A stretch of DNA of 16,713 nucleotides from positions 28,108-44,820 of the forward strand of contig NWUY0300007990.1 in assembly GCA_004151065.3 (NCBI GenBank). The letters run 5' to 3'. The stretch is from Larix sibirica (taxonomy: Eukaryota; Streptophyta; Pinopsida; Pinales; Pinaceae). This document shows, piece by piece, positions 1-8,867 of the stretch. A program made the position numbers and the translations under genes. The notes below the pieces were generated by a model. That model ran no database searches and was not told the DNA's origin. It was given only the letters and a program-made list of their open reading frames with translations. Positions within the stretch are counted from its first letter, which is position 1. Each line of letters opens with the position of its first letter.

Positions 1-598
1 GTGACATGCTGAGCTCTTAAATGAGTTTATTAAATGCTCTTGTTGTTGAGCTCCTAATGTTATGAAATTCTTGACCACCCAATGTTCCCTTGCGTATTTT
101 GGTGCACCGATCTCCCGTATTGTGAACCACATGGAAATAAAAATTTAACATTCTCTATCCTTTTAGGAAATAGAACACTACATGCAACCCAACAATGTAA
201 TAAAACAAGAACATACAAAATTAATTTACAACTAAGTCCCATATACTAATAAATTGTACCTATCTGTATTCTTTTAGGAAATAAAACACAACTTACAACC
301 CGACAATATAATAGTACAAGAAATTTAAAAATGAAATAAACAAAAATGCACACAACCATGCATTAGCTCCTTTTTAGTAACATAGCAAGAAAATGTGTAA
401 GTCCTACTCCTAGCAATTAGTAAATAAAATAAAAAAAGAATAAACAACAAAAACCTAAACTAATTAAACATAAAATAAAATNCAGACATAATTATGATCA
501 CTTAAGCTAATCAAACAGTTAAATGACTGCATTTAATAACATTTATTGCTATCTTAAAAAATTTTAAATTTTTTTCTGAAATTTTTGGGATTTGACAG
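1..598. other. AT-rich non-coding stretch
   Basis: Nothing recognisable beyond the diverged repeat at 150-337 and an N at 482. A-rich and T-rich runs dominate. Confidence 0.6.
150..337 (+). repeat. Diverged direct repeat, two copies about 111 bp apart
   Basis: About 151-217 and 262-337 share TTCT/ATTCTTTTAGGAAATA, AACACA, ACAACCC, ACAAT(G/A)TAATA and ACAAGAA. Old local duplication in AT-rich DNA. Confidence 0.7.
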
Positions 599-851
599 CA
601 ATGATAAAGAAGAAAGAATGCTTTTATGTGAGAAGGATAGCAACAAAAACATAATGAATTCATATTGTCCGAAGCATAGAGATTTAGAGCTTCAAGATGA
701 ACAAGATCAAGAACATAACGAAGATCAAAGAGTTGAGGGCATGGCTTGGGAGGCCATAAAATTTATAGATGTGTTATCCAAAAGTGAATCTGATTTGCTC
801 TATGCTCTTACATCCAAGCCTACATGCATTGAAGAACACATTTGTTACTGA
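599..851 (+). other. Possible exon or protein-coding remnant (unrecognised)
   Basis: A T-rich tract ending TTTGACAG at 598 could be a splice acceptor. The next 250 bases are open to TGA at 849-851 and encode an acidic, hydrophilic stretch with MLLCEKD, then SYCPKHRDLELQDEQDQEH, then IKFIDVLSKSESDLLYALTS. The Cys and CxxH pattern hints at a zinc-finger edge, such as the end of a PHD-like finger, but this is a guess. No partner exon was found nearby, so it may be a terminal exon, a pseudogene fragment or chance. Confidence 0.25.
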
Positions 852-2466
852 GACCCAATTGCAATATAGATGGAGGAGGCCTTTCACAAGGCAATTCAAC
901 CAAGCAAGTGTCAAAACTAGGTAAATCATGCATACCTATCCTTTACTTATACTCAATTCCATTATGCTTTTGAGATTGTTGGTTGTTGCTCTAAATTTGT
1001 TTATGCTTTAAGCAATTTTGGTCACTCATGGACACATTTTTCAGCCATTGGAGATGCATTTCATCATCCTTTGATATAACAAACCCAAAGGTCATTCATC
1101 ATCCCATCACTACTCTTCATGCATATGTCTCATAGCTTGGTCAAATTCCATACATGGTTGCAATGGAAGTGTCATGTCATCTAGTGGGCCCACTTGCTGG
1201 TTAGGTAGGTAGGTGTTTAGTTTTCCTAGTTAATCTCAACATTTTAATTTCAGCATTCTCTGTTTTACTTTGTTTTCCATTTGTTGTCCTAAAAAGGAAT
1301 TTTGAGAGGAAGCCAATTTGTAACTCCACACCGAATTTTGACTCCATCCCCAATTTTTGACTCCATATCCCAATGGATAAAGCACCGGTTTGCTCACCCT
1401 AGAGATTTTATTGGATTCTTCGCACTTCAGAGGGAGGATCCATCCCACAGAAGGAGCATTGTCACCTAAAAGAATCCCTTCCTAAAAGCTATCTTTTATA
1501 GGTGGGGCCCACTTCCGACCAAGTTCTATAAATCAACCAAATGACATATTTGATTGCAGGGTATAGATTAAGCAGGTTTATGGGACTCATCAATCATCAA
1601 TGAACTAACATAATTCAATTCCGACATTCAAAAGTAGAAAAAATGTTTTTTGTCTGTGGAGCCCACCTCGGGTGAATTTGAGTTTTCAAGTCCAAAGGGT
1701 AATTCATGGTACAATAAATGGCTAAGAAGGGATTTTCCAAGTCACTGATCATGCTGGAGCTGACAATATCGAATTCTGAGTTGCAGAAATATGAAAATGG
1801 AGTAGGGCCAGCTTTAAGCAAAACTAGACATACAAGCAAAATGACTCATCTGAAGGAAAGGAAGGGCTTAGACATGTTTATTGGGGTCACTGGACACCAT
1901 GGAGCTGACATAATTCAATTCCAATCTCTAGAAGTGCAAAATATCGCATGAAAAATTTCTCGCAGAAGTGCCAAATTGTTCTTATGATTTAAAAAAGTAT
2001 ATTAATCAAGTGTGAAAAAAATGTCGTGCAATGACTCATTGGAAATCCCTCTGTGTCTACTTCATATTGCCTCCGATGGAACGTCATTCTGACTCTGTAT
2101 GAAAAATATACATCAATATTAATCTCAGAAACCAAATAATGTGATTTTTATGGCATTGGCCAAGGTTCTTATGCAAAGCTCTGATTGATAGTGCTTCCTC
2201 TCTGGTCCATCATTTTACATGAAATTTTAGGAGGTTATTGATGAGGCTGATGATGAGGTGTGGAAAAATTTTCAACTCCCGAGGTGGACCATATCTCCCG
2301 CAATAACCAACTGAAATATACAGTCATCTCTTTCCTCCACATTGTTGCAACACATAAAAAATTCAAATCTCATGGGCAAAATTTCGATGCCAGAAAGTCC
2401 CATTGGTAGATTTACACCATTCTACACACACGGTGCCAAGTTCAATGACCCCAAATCTTTCAAATC
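852..2466. other. Non-coding stretch, nothing recognised
   Basis: No coding frame or known element supported. Small internal repeats: AATTTTGACTCCAT twice at about 1334-1371, and CTGACATAATTCAATTCC-like words at about 1604-1623, 1758-1775 and 1905-1922. GTGGGCCCAC occurs at 1184-1193 and a close variant at about 1502-1512. These may be remnants of an old repeat. Confidence 0.5.
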
Positions 2467-2895
2467 TCTCTCCACCGTTGGAGAAAATCCCATGCAATCT
2501 TAGTCGTTCATGCATCTGGGGAAATGACGGACCTCCAATGGAGGGAATTTGTAGATTGAAGGAAAAGGGTGAAGTGGCCACCCCCAACATCCTAAGCTTT
2601 AAAAATTTTATGGTTTAGTCTTCACCATGGGAGGAATTACAAGAATGGAAACAAAGTGCACAATATTCCCCCTCCAATCGCCAAGATTGAGTCCCATGCT
2701 TTAAATGGTTTAATCTCCAGTCTCCACCATTCGAGGGAATGACGAGATGGAGAAAAAGTGCAAACCATACAACCCTCCAACGGCCGAGATCAATTTTCAC
2801 AATTCAAGTGGTTTAATCCCCACCATTAGAGGGGTGGGAAAATCAAGGTAGAAGCAATGAAGCTTCCACTTGCCAATGGTTGATCAAGCTTTACC
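2467..2895 (+). repeat. Degenerate tandem array, about four units of ~90-140 bp
   Basis: Units starting near 2467, 2611, 2706 and 2809 share a TGGTTTAATC(T/C)CCACCATT-like opening (absent at the very start of the first), then GAGGGAATGACG, GGAAAAAGTG, CCTCCAA(C/T)GGCC and a CTTTAAA or TTCAAG junction. Identity is low and lengths vary. Short frames within it (2363-2800) are artefacts. Confidence 0.7.
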
Positions 2896-3283
2896 TTAAT
2901 ATAGATCAATGTTAGTGGCATCTTTCACGGTGAAAAGTGACGATGGTGCTAACATCATGAAATAATGTGAAGTAATGTAAAGTAATTTCAGATGGTTGCT
3001 CATTTATGTGGGAGGGTTTATGTGGATGATGGGGTAAGTGCAGCAGTGGAATACTATGTCGGGAGGCATGGATTTTTAGTGGTGGAAAGATGGATCGAGT
3101 GGTGATTTCTAATAAGTGGTTTTTGTGAAAGGGTTGGTTTATCAAGAAAATGGAGTAGGGTTTTAGTGGAAGACTATTACTCCGTTTTTGGGGCTGCCTG
3201 GTGGTGTCAGTTGCTATTCCCTGTCACTAAACTGAATACATGAAAAACATTTACTGACTTGCCCTAGTCATTTTTGTTTTTTA

Positions 3284-5085
3284 CAAGATGGGGATGCTCC
3301 AAAAACTTACAAAACCTCCCTTTATGATGGATGGTGGGAAAGAGAAGTTTTACAAAAAACTAACAAGGAATATCATGCCCTCCTTCCTGCTCGTGTTGGG
3401 AAGGAACCCTTGAAGCATGACACGGGTCCCTCGGTGGTCGGAATGCATGGTTTATCTAGTGGTGAATCATTATTCTCGACGGGAATCTCTAGGTCGTACA
3501 AAACAAGTGGAAAAAAATTCTCGGATTCCTCTACTATTCTGTTGGCAGGGGGGAATACAAGAGGAGTGCAAGGTTCTGTACAGAAGGTTGGGAGTATTAG
3601 GAAATGCAGAAATTGGCATCTACGGGCTAAGGAGGTAAATATGATCTCGGGGAACAATATTTGTCTGAAAGGGGTGGTTGCTTTATCATTGAACGCTCTT
3701 GTGGGGAAGTTTTCATACAGGTTTGTGAACCCACAGGATATAGGACAATGGGTAGCAACGAAGTGGTCACCAATCATTGGGTACACCCCTGATATACTCA
3801 TTTTAAACAAAGGATGGTATGTCTTCTATTTCAGAATAGAGGAACATGCAACATGCATTTTGGGTCAAACATGGATAAAAGGAATTGGTAGTTTAATGCT
3901 CAAGCGGTGGAATTCAGGGTTTGATCCGGACAAGGAAAGGATACGTTTTCGTCATTTATGGGTGCATATGCCTGTTTCCCTCTTGCATTATGGAACCACG
4001 AGGCTTTCGAAGCTGTGGCGAATCATTTGGGAAAATTCCTTTATTTAAGGGAGGGTCACCTAAAAGGAATGGACGAAATATTTGGTCGTGTCCTGGTGGA
4101 GATAGACATGGCCAAAGGACTTTTGGAAAAAATGGATATCCATTGGCGAGGTAAAATTATTTCACAAGCCCTTGATTATTGGGGTTTGTCGTTTCGTTGT
4201 TCCAGATGCATGGTTGTGGGTCATATGTGAAAGGATTGTCTGAGGTCATTCTCGGGCACTGATGAGGAGGATTCTACGGAGGAGGATTTTGCATGGTCTT
4301 CTGATAGCATTGAAGGCTTGAATGATACATCCCAGTTTCGGGATTTTCAGGTGCAGGGTTTGCCCCCCTTGGAGGCTCCATCTGTTCGTTTTTCTCCTTC
4401 GCTTTTGGGTAAGTTAAACTACTTAGACCCATCTTTTATTGAATCTTTAAATGAAGTTGAGAAAGATTTTATCATTTCTTTGGAAAATAAAGGCAACATA
4501 ATTGGGGATGAAATTATAGGAGGGGGCTTATTTTTATCAGGGGTTCGATTTTGGAGATAAGGCAGTTTTAGAGAATGATATTCCTTTTGATTCCCTGGCT
4601 ACGACCGTGGGAGTTGATATCCCTATTCCAAGTACCTTGTCACTGTCTATGGACCTTCAAATATATCCCAACCCTATTACTTCTGAGATTTTACCTTCCA
4701 GATTACTCATGGAACCAACCATAAATCTCTCGGAGAATTTACTGGGTTGCTGTATGCCAACTAATGTTCCTGTTCCAATGACTAATCGTCCGGAAAACGT
4801 TCATAATTCAGAGATTACCCAGAGTGAAAATACAAAAAAATTCCACTGACGACCTATGTTTGAAACATGCCTTTAGACTTGGAAGCGGAGGATAAAATCA
4901 CAACTCCTTCAATTCTTCCTACTATGCAGAAGGCTAAGGGTATGGTGCAAGGGGGTTTAGCAAGGAACTTGTCACCATTACATACTCGTAGTGGTCGAAA
5001 AGGAGCTACTTTACATCCATTGACATCTCTAATCGGTACGACTACTTTACCGATTCATGTCTCACAATCATCAAACACTACATAG
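3284..5085 (+). pseudogene. LINE ORF1, DUF4283 plus CCHC zinc-knuckle protein, broken
   Basis: The frame is open without an obvious ATG from near 3242; the recognisable part starts around QDGDAPKTYK. The DUF4283-like core spans about 3660-4150 (ALVGKF, WSPIIGYTPD, GWYVFYF, WIKG, LWVHMP, LALWNHEAF). Breaks: a frameshift near 3965-3985 within the VHMP-LALWN stretch, a TGA at 4228-4230 inside the knuckle (C-x2-C-x4-H-x4-C, with the stop among the last four spacer positions), a shift near the G-run at 4521-4525, and another near 4845-4866. The tail to 5085 is Ser/Thr/Pro-rich with a TRSGRK patch, as in many plant LINE ORF1 tails. In intact elements this protein binds element RNA as a chaperone. 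Confidence 0.8.
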
Positions 5086-5123
5086 GTGCTTAGAGATATG
5101 AAAGCCCGGGAAAGGGTGAAAAT

Positions 5124-5675
5124 ATGAAGGTTCTCTCACTTAACATCTAAGGGATTGGGGGCCCTCAGAAAATATTGTCCCTCGCACGTTTTGCTGGAGA
5201 AGGAGTTTCCGGATGTAATTTTTTACAGGAAACCATGGTCTCGACCGAGAAGGCACCAACCTTTTTTCATTCTCTCCAAAAGGGATGGGTTGTGGCCTCA
5301 ACTGATGTTGAGGGTCAATCGAGGGGGTTATTATCTTCGTGAAACCCTCATTTTGCAAATTTGAAGGCTTTTGATACTTATTGGGGCATTTTACTAAAAG
5401 GACAAATACTGGGTCTCTCTGGTGTTTGTAATTTACTAAATGTATATGCGCCTTATCTGAACAGGAAATTTTTCTGGGATTCAACTGAACATTTGTATTT
5501 TTTAAAACTTCTGAATTTGGTTTTAGCTAGTGACCTAAACCTTATGTTATCGGCTGCAAACTGTTGGGGTGAAAACAGTCGTCTGGATCCATTATCCAGT
5601 TATTTTCAAGATTATTTCTTTGCTTTGGGATTAAACAACATTGAACCTTTTCCAGTGTACCCAACATGGTGTAAT
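5124..5675 (+). pseudogene. LINE ORF2, N-terminal AP-endonuclease domain only, broken
   Basis: Starts MKVLSLNI at 5124, 38 bases after the ORF1 stop, followed at once by TAA at 5148-5150 and then GIGGPQK. This matches the LSWNIRGLGG opening of plant LINE endonucleases. Further motifs lie in different frames: FPDVIF then LQET (a T missing from the run at 5219-5224), NVYAPY, a degenerate GDFNL equivalent (ASDLNLML), and YPTWCN near the end, where intact elements have PTWxN. Frames change at about 5195-5210, 5222 and 5340-5360. No reverse transcriptase follows. Confidence 0.8.
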
Positions 5676-5676
5676 N
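5676..5676. other. Ambiguous base at the LINE break
   Basis: A single N lies exactly where LINE homology ends. It could be one uncertain base or a collapsed assembly join, so continuity between the LINE and the downstream sequence should not be assumed. The only other N is at 482. Confidence 0.7.
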
Positions 5677-5681
5677 AAAAA

Positions 5682-5792
5682 GAGATTTTTGTGTTCAGAT
5701 TTATTGTTTAATATATAAAATCAAAAATTTGGCTGAGCTGTGTTCATGATATTAATTTAAAAATAGATTTTTGTGTTCTGATTTATGGTCTA
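5682..5792 (+). repeat. Short direct repeat beside the LINE break
   Basis: About 29-bp copies at 5682-5710 and 5763-5792 share AGATTTTTGTGTTC, GATTTAT and a closing TTTA/TCTA, 81 bp apart. Confidence 0.75.
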
Positions 5793-5843
5793 TTCATAAC
5801 ACAACTCATCAATAATTTATCTATCTGAAACTAAAAAGCATAA

Positions 5844-5948
5844 AACAATAGCCATGAAGATAAAAGTGTCAAAACACCTCTTCAATCGTCAGCTGTAAAA
5901 CATGAATGAACGAACAACCATGGAGATAAAAGTTTCCAAATACCTCTA
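5844..5948 (+). repeat. Short imperfect direct repeat
   Basis: Copies at 5844-5882 and 5913-5948 share AACAA, CCATG(A/G)AGATAAAAGT, CAAA and ACCTCT, about 68 bp apart. A further small duplication in the same stretch as the one at 5682. Confidence 0.7.
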
Positions 5949-6737
5949 TTAAGTAAATTTTAAATTAAAAAATTATTTCTAAAAGCTATTCCATTCACCA
6001 AGTACATGAATTAAAAATTATGTTCATCTGAAAGTAATATTAAAGTACAATCAGAATTTTAGATACCGCTCTCTGCTCTACTTCAATTTTCTTGTCACAT
6101 AAACAATTGGGATGTTTTTAAAAATAAATATTTACGTAGCAAAAATATCACTTAACAAGTTAACACAATCAATAATTAGTATTACCAAATACATTCTAAG
6201 CATCATTGAATAGAATTAAACTCTTGCTTTAACTTGGGTGCTTACCTCTATAGAAGACCACCTAAAAACAAAAACAGTGCTTACAATTTCTTCAAATACG
6301 AACTTCAATGCAATTTCCAGAAATACAACAGAGGTTCAGATGCATTGCCAAAGACCATAAAAATGGCCCAAAAGACTCTAGCAAAGCTGCCTGCTAATGG
6401 ATATTAATATTATTTTGCAAAAATAAGAAAACTTATGCTGCACTGTTTAAAAACTCTGATTAATGAAAAAGGCATTCCCGAGATACATATCTGATGGTAT
6501 CTAGCCTGCCACAATACTTTCTGTCATATGTGAATCCACTTTTGTCAAGTCTTGATTTTGTAAGCTATCTTTGATAAAACACCAACTCGGAGGACATTCT
6601 AAGCTTATACAATAGGTTGTAGGTCCACACATTCTTCATTATGGTAATCCACCAAAACTCACTGTTAGTAGAATATTGTCTAGTATATTGACTTTAACAT
6701 ATTTGTTTTTTGTTATTTGCAATAATATTGGATACTC

Positions 6738-6998
6738 AATTTGTTACAATAATCTGATTGACCAAACTGATTGTTTATACATCTGAAATTGTTTTAGTCA
6801 TAACTCCCCGACTATATATCCTTTTTAAAATGGTTTTCCCAAATGCCCCAGTAAAAAGTAGCTCAATAGTTAGATAATTTGTTACAAGAATTTAAGACAA
6901 ATCTGATTGACCAAACTGACTGTTTATACATCTGACATAGTTTTGATAACAACTCCCAAACTGTACATCCTTTTAAAATTGGTTTCCCAAACACCCCT
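6738..6998 (+). repeat. Imperfect direct duplication, ~115-bp units
   Basis: Units 6738-6850 and 6876-6998 share AATTTGTTACAA, TCTGATTGACCAAACTGA, TGTTTATACATCTGA, CATCCTTTT-like blocks, GGTTT(T)CCCAAA and an ACCCC-like end. Unit two has a ~10-bp insertion and many substitutions, so the duplication is old. No coding potential. Confidence 0.85.
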
Positions 6999-7370
6999 TC
7001 TATAATTCATATAATTCATCCATATAGTAAATTCCTAATTGTGTAGGAGAAGTCAAAAATCTAGAATGGCGCAGTCTTTGACACCTTGTAGCGTAGGTCT
7101 AAGTTTCTTTAAAGCATTAACATCATGAAGTCCAGAAAATAGAGAAAACCATTCTTAATGTTTGTGTAATGGCCCTGGATCAATGCCTTTGAATTTAGTT
7201 CATAACTCATTAAATGATTTTCCAGAATAGATATTGAATTTTTCAGACAATAGACAACAAACAATTTCTCAAAGTTGCTCTTCAGCTTGTTTAAGAACTA
7301 AGAGTTTGCCTATGGGTGCTGGCGTGTTATTCAGATGATATTCTCCCTTATAACGTTCAGGTGGATTTGA

Positions 7371-7580
7371 TTCCCTTGTCAAAATATGTGCTAGATGTAC
7401 TATTTTTTTTTCTCCATATTGCCATGCTCTCACCCTCCAGCCTGTAGGTGAGAATGAGGAAACCCTTTGTTTCCCTTGTCAATTTGACTTTGTGAAAATA
7501 TACGTTAGATGTACTATTTTTTTTTCTCCTTAGTGCCATGTTCTCACCCTCCAGCCTGTAGGCGAGAATGAAGAAACCCC
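7371..7580. repeat. Tandem duplication of the SINE tail, two units of about 100-110 bp
   Basis: Units 7371-7470 and 7471-7580 both run from TTCCCTTGTC through GATGTACTA, a nine-T run, CTCACCCTCCAGCCTGTAGG, GAGAATGA and AAACCC. Unit two has an extra ~14 bp after TTCCCTTGTC. The T-run is nine long in both. Confidence 0.9.
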
Positions 7581-7692
7581 AATTAAAAATTCGCTTACAA
7601 AGAGCAAACATGCTATAAGTGGTATTTGAACCTGGGTAGGGAGGATATCTACTTTTCCTCTCTGCCACTCGAGCTGGACCCAATTGACTTGC
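7371..7692 (-). mobile_element. tRNA-derived SINE with duplicated tail, 3' of CFIm25
   Basis: Minus strand: A-box-like CAGCTCGAGTGG (plus 7665-7676) and B-box-like GGTTCAAATACC (plus 7621-7632), 32 nt apart. The head is homologous to the SINE at 11256-11501. The body ends in nine A (T-run near plus 7517-7525). The 3' part, including that run, is repeated as a second copy at 7371-7470, so the element appears about 100 bp longer than a single SINE. No convincing target-site duplication was found, perhaps because of the tail duplication. Confidence 0.72.
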
Positions 7693-8424
7693 TATAATTA
7701 CCAGATTTCCTATAGACAACCATATAATAAAAAGATAAGTGTTTTACCTGCCAATGATATCAGTACTATCATGTATATTTTCTAGAATGGTAGAAACATC
7801 TCCGACAAAATTAGATGCAAGAGCATCTTAATGTGTATTGTAAAAGAATATTTTGGAAGCAAATTATGTACGTATCTTTAAAATGGTAATGTGAGGTTGT
7901 TTCCATAAGAGGGTTCTAAATAGCAATGAACACCTCTTCTAAAAACAAATTTTATATGCTTTGTGGTCTTTTCCAATTTTATTATGAGAGCTACTCTTGT
8001 TGCTAGCCTCAACTATTTCCATCTTTACATTTTAATGCTGCTACAACATATTGTGCATTGTAATTGTGATTTCATGCAATGTTTAAAGAAAACGTTGTCA
8101 CGTCCTGTCTCAACCAAAGAACTAATATCCCAATCCCATGGACCTAATTGTTGACTTAAGTTGCTCTAGATAAATAATGTTCAAGTGATATAGTTATGGT
8201 TCTTTAAGCTTGTTGCTTTCACATTTACTTTTCCTCTCTGAAACATTACTGTGATGACCAGGACTCGTATCTAACCTCAAGCACTAGCAAGAATCAGAGC
8301 CCGCGGACAGCTTTCCTTGGACAGGCACCATCCTAAAAATTCATGTTGTTACTGCAGAATAGGTAAAGTGAATATGTTCTACTTGAGAAGGCGATAAGAT
8401 GCATGCAGAGTTTAGTTTGCTTAC
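7693..8424. other. Non-coding stretch downstream of CFIm25
   Basis: No coding frame supported. A short GC-richer island lies near 8265-8330. I see no further exon of CFIm25 and no neighbour gene. Confidence 0.55.
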
Positions 8425-8801
8425 TATGGTTCTTATGGCCATAGAGCATAACTCATTATTCTCAAAAACAAAACTACAATTGAATGCAAATTACACATCT
8501 TATTACATACAAAGCATGGAGCCACATTAATAAGAACCACCAGAAGCAACATCACTGCACAAATATACAAGTGTAAACGTAATAAGGCCTCAGATGCGGG
8601 CCAGTGTTTTTCTTCCATCAATGTTATACTTGCCTCCATATAAAGTTGTCCGAAGAGAATCATCGACTCTCCCACTCGCACTCTTCCATGATATCATCAT
8701 GCTTTAAATAGTACAATTCTTTTAAAAGGCTCCTGGCATACTTTCTACAGTTTATTTTCTGCTGAGACACTTTCTGATCATTCAAGTGAGACAACTCATT
8801 T
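8425..8801 (-). promoter_or_regulatory. CFIM25: Putative 3' UTR and poly(A) region of the CFIm25 gene
   Basis: Non-coding sequence after the stop. Minus-strand poly(A)-like signals: AATAAA at 8751-8756 (45 nt past the stop), AATAAG at 8499-8504 and AATAAT at 8455-8460. Eight TGTA tetramers lie at (plus coordinates) 8475-8478, 8492-8495, 8504-8507, 8508-8511, 8566-8569, 8712-8715, 8746-8749 and 8803-8806, the last overlapping the stop. The cluster at 8475-8511 just upstream of AATAAT resembles a plant far-upstream element, so cleavage around 8425-8445 is my best guess. The low end is therefore approximate. Confidence 0.55.
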
Positions 8802-8867
8802 TTACACTAGATCGAAAGAAAACCTGGAGAGTTGCTGTGGAATACTTGAGATTTCTGGACCATATTT
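8802..8867 (-). CDS. CFIM25: CFIm25 exon f (C-terminus and stop)
   Basis: Twenty-one codons then TAA: KYGPEISSIPQQLSRFSFDL followed by Val. The acceptor is GAATGCAG|AAATATGG. The RYGPxISxIPQxLSRFxF ending is the family's C-terminal signature, so the protein ends at its usual place. The final residues (FDLV) differ from the FNM/FNF endings I recall in Arabidopsis and human. Confidence 0.96.
   Translation of the reverse strand, partial: KYGPEISSIPQQLSRFSFDLV

Larger units (their letters stand above)
3284..5675 (+). mobile_element. LINE (non-LTR retrotransposon) fragment: decayed ORF1 plus start of ORF2
   Basis: Plant L1-type LINE layout on the plus strand: a DUF4283-like nucleic-acid-binding region, a CCHC zinc knuckle, a low-complexity Ser/Pro-rich tail, then an ORF2 beginning with an AP-endonuclease signature. 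Both frames carry several stops and shifts, so this is an old inactive copy. The reverse transcriptase, RNase H and 3' tail are absent: homology ends at a PTW(C)N motif next to the N at 5676. Upstream DNA at about 2900-3283 is G-rich on the plus strand and may be the element's 5' UTR, but I cannot prove it. No target-site duplication can be tested because one end is missing. Confidence 0.85.
5793..7370. other. AT-rich non-coding stretch with local duplications
   Basis: Apart from the repeats listed at 5844-5948 and 6738-6998, no gene, RNA or element is recognisable on either strand. Confidence 0.6.

Noticed and set aside
1184-1193. Palindrome GTGGGCCCAC as a promoter element
   Set aside because: It matches a known plant promoter word, but no gene starts nearby and a variant recurs at about 1502, so it is more likely part of a repeat.
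3373-3810. 145-residue minus-strand ORF
   Set aside because: It is the antisense of the LINE ORF1 region; the plus-strand frame carries the DUF4283-like motifs.
8265-8330. B-box-like GATACGAGTCC on the minus strand, a possible fifth SINE
   Set aside because: No properly spaced A box, no A-tail and no flanking duplication.
8433-8681. Minus-strand 82-residue ORF just after the CFIm25 stop
   Set aside because: It lies in the probable 3' UTR, overlaps the poly(A)-like signals, and its translation matches nothing I recognise. Chance is the best explanation.
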